The translations under genes were made by a program, and so were the position numbers. Positions 8,972 to 18,525 of a stretch of 62,780 bases of DNA are shown in pieces. The stretch covers positions 1 through 62,780 of the forward strand of contig DATJHM010000055.1 in NCBI GenBank assembly GCA_035493895.1, given 5' to 3'. The notes beneath the pieces are model-generated. The model made no database searches, was not told the origin of the DNA, and worked only from the letters and a program-made list of their open reading frames with translations. Origin of the DNA: DATJHM01 sp035493895 (GTDB lineage Bacteria > Chloroflexota > Ktedonobacteria > Ktedonobacterales > Ktedonobacteraceae). The first letter of the stretch is position 1. Each line of letters opens with the position of its first letter.

Positions 8972-11119
8972 ATGAGTGTAACACAAATGACCCCAGAGAG
9001 ACGAGGAATAGAGCCAATGCGCTGCAATCGCTGCAACACAGCGCTGCCACGGGAAGCAACCTTTTGTGGGCACTGCGGAGAGCGCGTCAACAAACAGGGC
9101 GACACGACCTCCTCCCCAAGCAACACCGCGATTGAAGAACGTTATCAACGCAGGGACCTTATACAGCACCTTTTCAATGAAAACAACGCACAAACATCGC
9201 AGATAGTACAACTCACACATGCCTTTGATACACAACAACTGCGGCCTGTGATCATCCGAGATCTCAACGTCAGCAGTTTAGTCGAGGAAGAGCGAGCCAG
9301 GGCCATCGAAGTAGCGCAGAACGAATATGACCGGCTCAGGGAACAGAAGCAAGCGGATACCATGTCAGTCATTGCCCTGCACTATTACGAGAAACACATC
9401 TACACCATTAGCGGTTGGCCGAAGATGCGCAAGAAAGAGACAAAAGTGGAGCAGTTCCTCACCCTGCATGATCTCCTGCAAAGTGGAATTGGTCTACCCG
9501 ACGAAGAGACCGCGCTCTCCTGGGCCTATCGCATCTGTAAAGCCCTTCAGCAGCTTCACGAGCAACATATCATTGTTGGTAGTCTTAATCCTCGGACACT
9601 GGCAATGAACAGCAACAACTATGACGGCCTGCCCGCCGTCATGATCTTCTGGCTACCAGAAGAGATTCGCGCACTGATTCAGGCACAGGGAACAACAGTT
9701 CCCATTTCGAGCAAACATTTTAGCGCACCCGAAGTCTTTCGAGGCAAGGCAGAAATGCGCTCCGACGTCTACAGCGTTGGAGCGCTCCTGTACCAGCTAC
9801 TGACTGGCAGCGTCCCCGCAAGCAAGCAGCGCAAACGAGCGCCCCGTGAGCTTGCATCCAGCATCAGCAGTGGAATAGCGTCGGTCGTCATGCAAGCTCT
9901 GGCAGACAATCCAGATGAACGTTTCCAGAGTGCGGAAGAGTTCGCAGACATTCTCCTGGGCCTCTGCTCAAGCACAAAAACCATCCGCCCAATCCAGCAT
10001 CCACCTTTGCTGAGCAAGCCGGAAGCCCCATCCCCACAACCAGAAGCAGAGTGGGTCAAGGCTCATGAGAAAAGCACCATCCAGACAGAGCAGCCTGAAC
10101 AAGCAAGCATCCCTTCCTTAGAAGAAGAAGACATAAAAGAAGAGGCAATACCCGGTGAAGATGCAGAAGCCATCACCGTAAAAGTGACCCCGCTTCAGAT
10201 GCAACAGGCTCGCTGGCATCTGGCGCAACTGGCCAGCGAAACAAAGAAAGGAAACGCAGAAGAGAGCAATAGAAAGACAGATCGTGTAAGCGAGGAAGAT
10301 GAGAAAGTCCAGCCGATCTCATTTCCAGAAGTGCCGAGCACAGAAGAATCCCAGCTCTCCGAAGACGAGCTACAACAAGCGATCCAGCGCAATACAATAG
10401 CAGAGACGCCAACCACACAATTTCCCCCTGTGACGCAAACGCCGGAGAGATACGAAAAAGGCGGACAGCTTCTCAGTCATTTTCGCGAGCAATTCAGCAA
10501 TAAGTTGCCCGTCGTCAGCAGTAAATTGCCCGCAATCAGCAATAAGTTACCAGCCATTCCGCAAAAGCTACAGGCCACGCTGGCAGCCGCCATGCAGATC
10601 GCACAGAATCCCGGGATACGAGAAAACATCTGGCTCAAACGTCTGCAAGAATTTGTGTTCGGTGAACAGCAACATAATATAGCAGCGGCCGCAATTATCG
10701 AGGCACCGCTACGTATTCATCCGCGACAGGCGTACACGCTGCGTATTCATCTGATGGGGCGCGATAAACTCACGGCGCGCCTGGCAAGCAGAGCAAGCGA
10801 GGGGGGAATGGGATTAAGTGGCATGCTCTATGGAGAGCAGGTCCATATAGAAGTTCGTTCGTCCCTCTTCCAGAATTATGCGTACGTGATTCAACAGGCC
10901 AATGTCGAGATACCCCACGCAGGATATGCAGCCGAGGTCATCATTCCGATGCAACCGCTCTCAGACGGGCCGAGCGGGCGACGTGAGCGGCTGCATGTTT
11001 TGTTCAGCGACGGGAAACGTCGGCCATTGTATGAGCGACCATTTGCCATCGAGATTTATATCTCGCATCTGGTATCGGCGGGACAAGAGGGGCATAATGC
11101 CCTGACGATACCGCTGTGA
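8972..11119 (+). CDS. Zinc-ribbon protein with degenerate protein-kinase domain (pseudokinase)
   Basis: 715 residues from ATG 8972 (AGAGG five bases upstream); a GTG at 8957 is possible. A four-Cys zinc ribbon is at residues 18-35 (CNRC...CGHC). A Ser/Thr-kinase-like domain spans about 85-335. It keeps the C-lobe landmarks: SAPEV at about 251-255, and SDVYSVGALLYQLLTG with Asp265. The catalytic loop reads IIVGSLNPRTL where active kinases have HRDLKPEN, and no DFG is present. It is therefore probably inactive and a ligand- or partner-binding scaffold. A charged linker follows, then a short repeat (NKLPAI-like, four copies at about 510-540), and a beta-rich C-terminal domain of unknown type (about 570-715). 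No membrane helix is evident, so it is probably cytoplasmic. Confidence 0.75.
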   Translation: MSVTQMTPERRGIEPMRCNRCNTALPREATFCGHCGERVNKQGDTTSSPSNTAIEERYQRRDLIQHLFNENNAQTSQIVQLTHAFDTQQLRPVIIRDLNVSSLVEEERARAIEVAQNEYDRLREQKQADTMSVIALHYYEKHIYTISGWPKMRKKETKVEQFLTLHDLLQSGIGLPDEETALSWAYRICKALQQLHEQHIIVGSLNPRTLAMNSNNYDGLPAVMIFWLPEEIRALIQAQGTTVPISSKHFSAPEVFRGKAEMRSDVYSVGALLYQLLTGSVPASKQRKRAPRELASSISSGIASVVMQALADNPDERFQSAEEFADILLGLCSSTKTIRPIQHPPLLSKPEAPSPQPEAEWVKAHEKSTIQTEQPEQASIPSLEEEDIKEEAIPGEDAEAITVKVTPLQMQQARWHLAQLASETKKGNAEESNRKTDRVSEEDEKVQPISFPEVPSTEESQLSEDELQQAIQRNTIAETPTTQFPPVTQTPERYEKGGQLLSHFREQFSNKLPVVSSKLPAISNKLPAIPQKLQATLAAAMQIAQNPGIRENIWLKRLQEFVFGEQQHNIAAAAIIEAPLRIHPRQAYTLRIHLMGRDKLTARLASRASEGGMGLSGMLYGEQVHIEVRSSLFQNYAYVIQQANVEIPHAGYAAEVIIPMQPLSDGPSGRRERLHVLFSDGKRRPLYERPFAIEIYISHLVSAGQEGHNALTIPL

Positions 11120-11247
11120 TTCAGTGGGCGCGAGGGGCGTGAAGTGAAGTAGCGTAGACCCAGTAGTGGCACGGTGAAGTGGAACGGAACAGTGCCTGCG
11201 AATTCGCTCCACCCCTCTCGCCCTTGAGAGGAGAAGCGCTTCACTTC

Positions 11248-11290
11248 ATGCATATTGGGCAGGCGTTTGTTATGCCTGCCCAATATGCAT
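11248..11290. terminator. Bidirectional hairpin terminator
   Basis: Perfect 17-bp inverted repeat, arms 11248-11264 and 11274-11290, with a 9-base loop (GTTTGTTAT). It lies between the convergent pseudokinase and antiporter genes. Confidence 0.75.
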
Positions 11291-11340
11291 CAACCAAAAG
11301 GCCGAGAAGGGGATTTCGCCCGAACCCAGTAGCGGGGCAT

Positions 11341-12690
11341 CTAGCCGAACAGGAAGACGGTGCCGCCCATCATACAATAGAGCAGGATCAGAAGCAGGCC
11401 CTCCAACCAGACCAGTTCGCCGTCACGGGTGATTTCGCTGAAGAGGAAGGTGGCCAGAGCGAGTACCGCCAGCTCAATCAGGCTGAAGACCAGATCAAGG
11501 CGCTTGACCGTAAAGAGGCTCACGAGAACCAGGAGAGGCGCAACCAGCAGAGCAATCTGAATCGAAGAGCCAGCCGAAGCCGCGAGCACCATCCCCATGC
11601 GTTTATCCAGCGCCATAGAGATCGTATTAAAGTACTCAGGTAGCCCACCGATCAATGGTAAGAAGATCAGACCCACAAAGGCAGGACTCCAGCCCAGCGT
11701 CTCCGTCACAGGCTCAATTGAGCTTACTAATATCTCCGAGAGTACCGCGACACCAGCAGTAGCGGCAGCCAGCAACAGTATTCCCTGCCAGACGGGACGT
11801 TTTCGTCCGTGAGCATGAGATGAAGCGTTTTTCTGTCCAGCCGGAACTGCTGGAGCCGTTGGGGTTGCTGGAGTTGCAGGAACAACCCCTGCCAGCACAG
11901 ATGGCGGTAGAGCAGGAGGCACAACTCCTGGCGACTCCGCATCCGAAGCGCCACCGGCTTCATGCTCAACAATGGCATGGACAGCGCTATCAATCTGGCG
12001 CAGGACACCGCTTTTGCCCTCATGATCGCTTTTAGCGATGTGATGGCGATATGTTAACAAGCGAGAGATCGCCGCCATAGAACGAGCACCAATAACAGGA
12101 TCAAAATCCTCCTCACTTCCGCCTTTATCACCAATGCGAAACACGCTGAAGAGAATAGAGGCCAGATAGCCAAGCAGCAGCAGGATCGCCACCACATCCG
12201 ACAGTTGCTCGCCGTGAAGCGCAATTGCAGACTGATGTTCGCGCGCAGCCAGCAACTCAGCGATCGTCGGCAACATCAGGCCACCCACACAGAGCGCCAG
12301 AAGCGAGGAATACTGGCTGGCTGGCCGGGCCTTAAAATGCAGGCGTCCATGTTTGATGCTCCCAATCAACACCGAAACGCCCAGCACCAGCAGAGCATTC
12401 CCAAGAATACTCCCGATAAGCGAAGCGCGTACCACATCGACGAGACCAGCACTGAGAGCAAAGAGGCTAATAATCAACTCAGTGGCATTGCCAAATGTCG
12501 CAAAAAGCAGACCGCCGATCTGCTCACCGGTATGTTCCGCCACCATCTCGACGCCCTGACCAAGCAGTGCAGCCAGAGGTATGATACCCAGAGCTGCAAC
12601 AACAAATACAAGCAGCTCAGGGGCATGGAAAAGCTCGAGCAGCGGAGTCAGCACAGAGAAAACGAGCAGGAAATACAGCCAGCGTGGCAT
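11341..12690 (-). CDS. Ca2+/cation:proton antiporter, CaCA superfamily (CAX/ChaA-like)
   Basis: 449 residues from ATG 12690, with GGGGAGGG four bases upstream. About 11 membrane helices in two halves joined by a Pro/Ala-rich linker (about 255-300). The first alpha-repeat is clear: FATFGNATELIISLFAL, with the Glu that coordinates cation. The second reads GGLPEYFNTISMALD where CAX proteins usually have a GNxxEH-like box, so only the Glu is kept. It should exchange Ca2+ or another cation for H+ across the cytoplasmic membrane. It stands alone, convergent with the pseudokinase gene. Confidence 0.82.
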   Translation of the reverse strand: MPRWLYFLLVFSVLTPLLELFHAPELLVFVVAALGIIPLAALLGQGVEMVAEHTGEQIGGLLFATFGNATELIISLFALSAGLVDVVRASLIGSILGNALLVLGVSVLIGSIKHGRLHFKARPASQYSSLLALCVGGLMLPTIAELLAAREHQSAIALHGEQLSDVVAILLLLGYLASILFSVFRIGDKGGSEEDFDPVIGARSMAAISRLLTYRHHIAKSDHEGKSGVLRQIDSAVHAIVEHEAGGASDAESPGVVPPALPPSVLAGVVPATPATPTAPAVPAGQKNASSHAHGRKRPVWQGILLLAAATAGVAVLSEILVSSIEPVTETLGWSPAFVGLIFLPLIGGLPEYFNTISMALDKRMGMVLAASAGSSIQIALLVAPLLVLVSLFTVKRLDLVFSLIELAVLALATFLFSEITRDGELVWLEGLLLILLYCMMGGTVFLFG

Positions 12691-12742
12691 CAAACCCTCC
12701 CCAAACTATTTCTGCATATATAAATGCAAATCAACATCGTCA

Positions 12743-14728
12743 TCACGAAGTAAACCTGTGATACTTGCCCAGATACCAGCGAACAGTCAGCACAAATTCA
12801 GCATGGCTCCAGGTTAAAGGCGAGACACTGAGCGGCTCACCAGTAAAAGGATGAACCTGTTCAGCCATCACACCGCTGGGCAGAGCATGCGTCCTGACCC
12901 ACTCGAGCAGCGGAAGGGCCTGTACCAGTTCCTCCAGCGTAGCCGCATGGGCAATGCGATACTGAGCCAGCCAGAGCGTGCAGATGAACCAGGGATTGCC
13001 CTGGGCTTTTTCCAGATCATGCGTCGTCTGATAGTAATAATCATTTTCGTAACGAGCCATCCCCCCAACCGAAGTATGCACCCAGAGACGCTGCTCCAAC
13101 AAACGCATCGTTTGTTCGATATGGGGATCGTTCGCCGGGAACATCCCGAAGAGAAACAGGCCACAAATACTACTATCTAGCGTAGTATCTACCTGAATAG
13201 TACCATCCGGCGCAACATTAATCATACGTAGAAAATGGCCGGATTGTTCACTCCAGAGATAGCGCAATGTAGCCGTCTTGATCTCATCCATAGCCGCACG
13301 ATAGATCGTCACCAGCTCGTCCTCGCCGAACAATTCAGCGAAATTTGCCGCCGCACTCAAGCCAGCATAGACAGCCGCGACCGTGAAAGAGAGAATCCCG
13401 TGGCGTTCCTCCCACAGATCATACGAAGCTTTCGGCAAACGAGTTACCTCATCACGAAAATTGGCCATAAAATTGGCTGCCGGAGTGACCAGCGTATGAT
13501 AATGAGGGGCAACAAACTCGAGATCGTGAAAAATGGTGTAGTGTTGCCAGAGACTATAGACCACAAGCGCCGTCTCATCTTCTTGAATAGGAAGTTGGAT
13601 GACCCCATCGCTATTTATCCAGGGGTGCCAGCTACTGCCCCATGAGCGATCGGGATTATATTTGTGCAGGAGATAGCCACCTGGAGTCAACACCGTATTA
13701 CAAAAATCGTAAAAATTGCGCGTAATCTCGGAGTACCCGGCGTGGCTGAGTGCATTGGCAACCAGCGCGCCATCGCGCGGCCACATATAAGAATAACTAT
13801 CTTCTGAAAAATGCTGTACATCGGCATCATTGGCAGCAATGATAGCGCCCCCCTGATCAATTTGTGTACGCAGCACCAGCAGGCTTTTTTTGTAAAGCAG
13901 GACCAGTTCAGGCGAGAGCGTGGCAAAATCTTCGGCATCTTTATTGACCCAGCGATGCCAGTAATTCACAGTACGTTGCACAAAAGCCTGCGGAGAGCGC
14001 CTCTTCACCAGTTCATTCAGCTCAGTCACAGCCGAAAGACTCTCCCCCGCTGCCAGCCAGTGATAGGCTTCACGGCTCCCCTGAGCAGGGATAGCAGGCA
14101 AATGCAGCGCCAGCGTAGAATCAACGGAGCCCTGAGCAATCGGATTGCGTCCCAGAATACCATCCTCGGCATCGCGCCACGTGCCCTCAGAACCATGGAA
14201 ACGTTTGACACCCGTGGCCCAGCTACTAATACCATACAGATCCTGAACGTCATATTTCACCATGCCATTCAGCAAAAAATACGCCTTGAGTTTATAAGCC
14301 ACCAGGGCCTGTTGTTCTGGATGATAGAACACCGTATTGGCCGCCACATCATTCCAGAGATACCAGTCATAATGAAAGAAGAGCCGTACCTCGCGGGGTT
14401 GTGCAGCCTGATTCAGCACCGTCATATGGCGCACAAAGAGCGGGCGATTGAAATCCACCGTATCCTGGAAAACCAGCTGGATCTGCAATGCAGGATGGCG
14501 AAGAGTCACATGCGTCACCAGCGTCTCATCCTCATAAAGCATCTCACGTTGCCACTCAGGCGCATCCAACCAGGAAAACTGACCATCAACCCAGATACCG
14601 GTGTGAGAGATATCGCCCGAAGTATGGAGTTCCTGGCCAACACGCGGCCAGTAGATATCACGCAGATTATATTGACTATCGAAGTTCAGCAACAGCGAAC
14701 CATTGCCCAATGGAAGGTCTCTTGGCAT
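12743..14728 (-). CDS. Glycoside hydrolase family 15 protein (glucoamylase-like)
   Basis: 661 residues from ATG 14728 (GGGGAG ten bases upstream; a TTG three codons earlier is too close to it). An N-terminal beta-sandwich (about 1-260) precedes an (alpha/alpha)6 barrel. SYSYMWPRDGALVANAL is the substrate-binding block. The two catalytic acids are expected at YDLWEERHG (about residue 430) and TWSHAEFVL (about 643). GH15 enzymes release glucose from alpha-glucans or hydrolyse trehalose. There is no signal peptide, so an intracellular role on glycogen, maltodextrin or trehalose is likely. It does not form an operon with the neighbours. Confidence 0.88.
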   Translation of the reverse strand: MPRDLPLGNGSLLLNFDSQYNLRDIYWPRVGQELHTSGDISHTGIWVDGQFSWLDAPEWQREMLYEDETLVTHVTLRHPALQIQLVFQDTVDFNRPLFVRHMTVLNQAAQPREVRLFFHYDWYLWNDVAANTVFYHPEQQALVAYKLKAYFLLNGMVKYDVQDLYGISSWATGVKRFHGSEGTWRDAEDGILGRNPIAQGSVDSTLALHLPAIPAQGSREAYHWLAAGESLSAVTELNELVKRRSPQAFVQRTVNYWHRWVNKDAEDFATLSPELVLLYKKSLLVLRTQIDQGGAIIAANDADVQHFSEDSYSYMWPRDGALVANALSHAGYSEITRNFYDFCNTVLTPGGYLLHKYNPDRSWGSSWHPWINSDGVIQLPIQEDETALVVYSLWQHYTIFHDLEFVAPHYHTLVTPAANFMANFRDEVTRLPKASYDLWEERHGILSFTVAAVYAGLSAAANFAELFGEDELVTIYRAAMDEIKTATLRYLWSEQSGHFLRMINVAPDGTIQVDTTLDSSICGLFLFGMFPANDPHIEQTMRLLEQRLWVHTSVGGMARYENDYYYQTTHDLEKAQGNPWFICTLWLAQYRIAHAATLEELVQALPLLEWVRTHALPSGVMAEQVHPFTGEPLSVSPLTWSHAEFVLTVRWYLGKYHRFTS

Positions 14729-14896
14729 TTTAGACAAACTCCCCTACGTATAACGTCATTCAGCGCATTATATGCCAGGCGAAAGCGAGCATACAAGAAT
14801 ATTCCCACTGTCTAAACGTTCTTATATGCTTTTTCTTGCAGTTTCCCTGGCGGCAAGAGTATTTGCGCAAGCACAAAAAAACGGCAGAAGAGAGGC

Positions 14897-14926
14897 TTGC
14901 ACGGCTCAGCCCCAAACACCTATAAT
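14897..14926 (+). promoter_or_regulatory. Sigma-A-type promoter giving a probable leaderless mRNA
   Basis: TTGCAC at 14897-14902, 18-base spacer, perfect TATAAT at 14921-14926. The expected start point is about 7 bases downstream, at or next to the A of the ATG at 14933. No ribosome site precedes that ATG, in keeping with a leaderless transcript. Confidence 0.65.
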
Positions 14927-14932
14927 CAAACT

Positions 14933-15787
14933 ATGAAAAGCTCTCTTTTAGCGCGGCTCCGACGAAATGGAGCCTATTATTTGATAAGTGCACTTATCCT
15001 GATCCTGGTTATACCACTGTATCAGGCGCTCGTCCTGAGCCCACAGGGTTATGGCACCAGCCTGAACAGCAGTGAGCATACCGCTACGTATCTGGCATGG
15101 GTTGGTACGCATCTTCCAGCATTTTTATTGTACCGTGTCCTGCTCATAGCGGCCTTCGCGCTCATTTTGAATCTGCCATTTTCTCTTTATCGGATTATAG
15201 TCGCACAGGAGATCATGGTCCAGCAAGAGAGAGAAAATGAGGAGATCGCAGACGAAGAGGAGGTTGCGGACGAAGGCGAAGAAGAGATAGAGGAGGAGGA
15301 GGAAGAGGAAACCAGCGATGGATTGCCAGCTCATGCCTGGCGAGGGAAAGGATTCGCCGTCCTTGCGGTCTGGGCGGGAATGGCTGGGATCGGACTCTAT
15401 GTCCTGAGCAGTATAGCCAGCACCATCTATCTGCTGATCGTCAGCCAGGGATATCAGGTGGCGCAAAGTCTGCCCGGCGGATTTAACAGCCTGACAGGCT
15501 TCTTCTCCGTCACCACAAATACCGTCAGCATCGGCCTGCTTGCGCTGGCAACGCTGCTCTTTGGAGCAATGATCGCGCGGGGAGGACGTAATTTCTGGCC
15601 GGGCATCTGGGTTGCCTTCGGCTACGTCGCAATCGCAGTAACGGCCCTGCTCAGTGGGAGTGCAGTCAGCGTCGCGAGTGCGCCTGGAGGCGGGCAGGCA
15701 CCGCTTTCCTCGCCAGCGATCTTCCTGCTTGCGATATGGAGTGCCTGGTTAGGAATTATGCTCCTCCGTCTGGCCCCCGAAGCATAG
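14933..15787 (+). CDS. Membrane protein of unknown family with acidic cytoplasmic loop
   Basis: 284 residues from ATG 14933, preceded by a promoter that would start the RNA at the start codon itself. I do not recognise a family. Helices are visible at about 12-32, 60-85, 140-165, 185-215 and 230-255, with a last one near the C-terminus. Between helices 2 and 3 lies a very acidic stretch (about 98-128, mostly Glu with some Asp), likely cytoplasmic. No catalytic motif is seen. It stands between the GH15 gene (divergent) and an aldo/keto reductase (convergent). Confidence 0.65.
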   Translation: MKSSLLARLRRNGAYYLISALILILVIPLYQALVLSPQGYGTSLNSSEHTATYLAWVGTHLPAFLLYRVLLIAAFALILNLPFSLYRIIVAQEIMVQQERENEEIADEEEVADEGEEEIEEEEEEETSDGLPAHAWRGKGFAVLAVWAGMAGIGLYVLSSIASTIYLLIVSQGYQVAQSLPGGFNSLTGFFSVTTNTVSIGLLALATLLFGAMIARGGRNFWPGIWVAFGYVAIAVTALLSGSAVSVASAPGGGQAPLSSPAIFLLAIWSAWLGIMLLRLAPEA

Positions 15788-15844
15788 CGATCGTATCCTG
15801 TGGGGCAACGAGAAAGAGGAGCAAACCTTCGCAAAAAAACATTG

Positions 15845-16819
15845 TTACACAGGCAAAGGCAACCAGGAGCGCGAACCGAGATCGAGCTGAGAGAGTTCAG
15901 CAGCGGAGAGGCGCCAACCAGATGCACCTGCATTCTCGGTTGCCTGCTGGAGATTTTTTGCGCCCGGAATAGGAATAACGCAGGCGTCTTGTGAGAGGAG
16001 CCAGTTGAGCGCCACCTGAGCAATTGTCTTATCATGAGACAGGGCAACCGTCTCAATCATTTGTATCAGAGGCTCCATCTTCCGACGATGGGCGAGAGAG
16101 AAGGCACGCAGAAAGCGACGCGTGCCTTCCGGTTTGAGCGGCTCAGCATTGCCCACGCGATACTTCCCCGTTAACAGGCCCTGTTCTAGAGGACTATATG
16201 CAATCAGAGCCACATTCAATTCGCGGCAGGCAGCCAGAACACCGTTCGTCTCAGGCTGACGATGAAGCAGGCTATAGTGAACCTGATTCGAAGCCAGAGG
16301 AATATCATGGCGAGCCAGACGTTCATGGGCTTTGCGCAACTGAGATTCACTATAATTGCTGACTCCCACAGCACGTATCTTCCCCAGATGTACCGCCAGA
16401 GCCAGAACATCCATCAGCGCGTTTACATCGAGCAATGTATAGGGCCAATGAATCTGATAAAGATCAATCTGCTCCACCCCCAGGCGCTCCAGACTTGCAT
16501 CGAGAGCAGTCAGGAGCGTGCGAGCATTCAAGCGATTGGGCAAAGGAGCGAACTTACTGGCAATCACAACAGGACGCCCGTCAAGGCGTCGACACTCGCC
16601 AAGAATGCGTTCAGATTCCCCGCCGCCATACATCTCAGCCGTATCAAAGAAATTCAGGCCCGCATCCATGCAGGATTTGTAAGCCTGCATAATATCCTCA
16701 TGCGTATGCGTGCGACCATAGCCCCAGAAGCCCTTATCGCCCCAACTCCAGGCTCCCACTCCCAGAGCAGGGAGCATAATGCCAGAAGCCCCTAAGCGAC
16801 GCTCATCCACCCTGATCAT
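15845..16819 (-). CDS. Aldo/keto reductase
   Basis: 324 residues, a complete (alpha/beta)8 NADPH-dependent oxidoreductase. The catalytic tetrad is visible: Asp59 and Tyr64 (FFDTAEMYGGGESE), Lys89 (VIASKFAP) and His124 (LYQIHWP). The C-terminal IPIPGAKNLQQATENAGA is the cofactor-phosphate binding segment. The start is supported by GGAGG six bases before the ATG. It reduces aldehydes or ketones; the physiological substrate cannot be told. The closest groups are general AKRs of the YdhF/plant-chloroplast-like class. Confidence 0.93.
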   Translation of the reverse strand: MIRVDERRLGASGIMLPALGVGAWSWGDKGFWGYGRTHTHEDIMQAYKSCMDAGLNFFDTAEMYGGGESERILGECRRLDGRPVVIASKFAPLPNRLNARTLLTALDASLERLGVEQIDLYQIHWPYTLLDVNALMDVLALAVHLGKIRAVGVSNYSESQLRKAHERLARHDIPLASNQVHYSLLHRQPETNGVLAACRELNVALIAYSPLEQGLLTGKYRVGNAEPLKPEGTRRFLRAFSLAHRRKMEPLIQMIETVALSHDKTIAQVALNWLLSQDACVIPIPGAKNLQQATENAGASGWRLSAAELSQLDLGSRSWLPLPV

Positions 16820-16938
16820 GATCTACCTCCAAAAAATAGATTTTTTTGTGTGTCTCTATTAGCTATACACTATGAGACAAGGAGAAACAGATCCGGGTAA
16901 TAGCACAACTACAAAGGGGCATACAGCCCTTTACGAAC

Positions 16939-18087
16939 TTACAGAGCCAGAGAAGGAGCTTTGAGAGCAAGGAACTCGTAGCCCGAGCGCCAGCACTCAA
17001 TAGCTTCCGCCGCCCGGCCCAGATCTTCGAGTGTCTGCGCCCAGCAGCCATAGACCTCGGCGCGATCGGGATAGGCCTGAGTATGCTCGAGCTGCTCATT
17101 GGACTTCTCAAACCAGCCAACAGCTTCTTCCAGCAAAGCGAGGCGATGTTCTTTATTGTCCGAGAGGCGAGCCTCCTCACGAGCGACCTTCCCAATGGTG
17201 AGCAACGTACGGCCGCGCATATGGACATCATCGGAGCGGGTCATCGTCTCACGAGCAAGCTGGCAATAGCGTCTGGCCTCCTCAAAGCGGCCCTCAGCGC
17301 AGCGTAAATCGGCCAGATCGGCACAATTGACCATCACCAGAGTAGCGCCGTTATAGTTATTCGCAATCGCCAGCGACTCAGTATAATGATCGGCTGCTTT
17401 ATGGCAATCGCCCAGGAGGAAATGGATACGGCCAAGCACATTGTGCATGCGTGCTTCCATAGAGCGTTCCTGGCGTTGTTGATACAGGCGCAGGGCATCT
17501 TCAGCAGCCACGCAGGCCTTCACGAAATCGCCGGTATAGCGATAGACGTTACAGAGGCCATGATAGATGTGAGGAACATCATCCTCACGAGAATAGTGGC
17601 GACACAAGCGTAGCGCCTCTTCATAGTGCTGGATCGCTGCCGTATACAAGCCCCGCATCAGGCAAGTCATGGCCAGCGAATAGCGAGCTTTGATGCGCAC
17701 CGCGGGCAAATGAACGCGCCGATCATGTAAGATCTTCAAGCAGAGAGTAAAGTGCTGAGAAGCGTCTTCATAATGCGAGAGATTTACAGCAGCAATGCCC
17801 AGATGTAGCAAAAAAAGCACAATGCGTTCGCGTTCCAGAGAAGACTCAGACGCATCGGGAGGATTAGCCTGAGCGAGTTCGAGAAGAGGAGAAAGCTCAC
17901 GTACTGCATCATCCCACTGTTTCCGCTGGATATAGCACCAGCCAAGGAAATAGGAGATATCGCGCCGTTGCAGTTCGGTAACAGGTTGGAGAGACTGAAG
18001 CGCAGAGAGAGCGGCTTCATGTTGGCCTTCTTCAAGCAACAAACGTACTCGATAGAGGATCATCTGGATTGGGGCATCTTGCAACAT
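16939..18087 (-). CDS. Tetratricopeptide-repeat protein
   Basis: 382 residues, almost all helical, with about eight TPR-like units (for example ALSALQSLQPV, SYFLGWCYIQRKQWDDAVREL, HNVLGRIHFLLGDCHKAADHYTES in shorter pieces). No signal peptide, helix-turn-helix or enzyme domain is present, so it is likely a cytoplasmic protein-interaction scaffold. Similar TPR arrays form the C-terminal half of large ATPase regulators, but no NB-ARC part is nearby. A terminator-like hairpin sits about 150 bases upstream in its leader. Confidence 0.8.
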   Translation of the reverse strand: MLQDAPIQMILYRVRLLLEEGQHEAALSALQSLQPVTELQRRDISYFLGWCYIQRKQWDDAVRELSPLLELAQANPPDASESSLERERIVLFLLHLGIAAVNLSHYEDASQHFTLCLKILHDRRVHLPAVRIKARYSLAMTCLMRGLYTAAIQHYEEALRLCRHYSREDDVPHIYHGLCNVYRYTGDFVKACVAAEDALRLYQQRQERSMEARMHNVLGRIHFLLGDCHKAADHYTESLAIANNYNGATLVMVNCADLADLRCAEGRFEEARRYCQLARETMTRSDDVHMRGRTLLTIGKVAREEARLSDNKEHRLALLEEAVGWFEKSNEQLEHTQAYPDRAEVYGCWAQTLEDLGRAAEAIECWRSGYEFLALKAPSLAL

Positions 18088-18236
18088 AGAAGTTCATCCC
18101 TGTCATTATCATCATGCTCTATAATATGTTCATTTACATACATGCAATTATAACACATTCATTGAGAGTTGAATAGCCTTTTACCCGATATGGTAACAAA
18201 ATATAAGCGCAACAAAAGAAAAAAGAGAAAAAAGAG

Positions 18237-18293
18237 AACGGGAATCTTTCTCCCCTACCACCGCGCCCACAGAGTGGTAGAGCAATTCCCGTT
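18237..18293 (-). terminator. Nested hairpin followed by T-rich tract on the minus strand (attenuator or small-RNA terminator)
   Basis: Outer 9-bp arms 18237-18245 and 18285-18293; inner 7-bp stem CTACCAC/GTGGTAG. Read on the minus strand it is followed by a T-rich run (CTCTTTTTTCTCTTTTTT). No minus-strand gene lies upstream of it, so it either attenuates the TPR gene or ends an unseen small RNA. Confidence 0.5.
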
Positions 18294-18496
18294 AAACAAA
18301 GTATAACGTAAATGTTTCTTTTACACAAGAATATAGTACTTGTAGTATTTTTACGAATTTAAGCAGTAAAATAGTACCGTAACAGAAAATGAGTCACGCG
18401 TCATAGTATAGAAGTAGTCTATTGATCTTTTGCCAGAAGAGAGTCATGCGAGAACATAGGGAGCAATTTGCAGGTAAAGTTAAAGAAAGACTCTTG

Positions 18497-18525
18497 TTGC
18501 ACGAGCTAAAGGTGCGTGGTAGACT
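18497..18525 (+). promoter_or_regulatory. Probable promoter of the yvcK-like gene
   Basis: TTGCAC at 18497-18502, exact 17-base spacer, TAGACT at 18520-18525. The expected start is near 18532, leaving a leader of about 165 bases that holds a small hairpin (GCCAGGA/TCCTGGC, about 18550-18567). Confidence 0.5.

Noticed and set aside
13811..14815. Plus-strand open frame of over 300 codons opposite the GH15 gene
   Set aside because: Shadow of a clear GH15 gene with both catalytic acids; no ribosome site.
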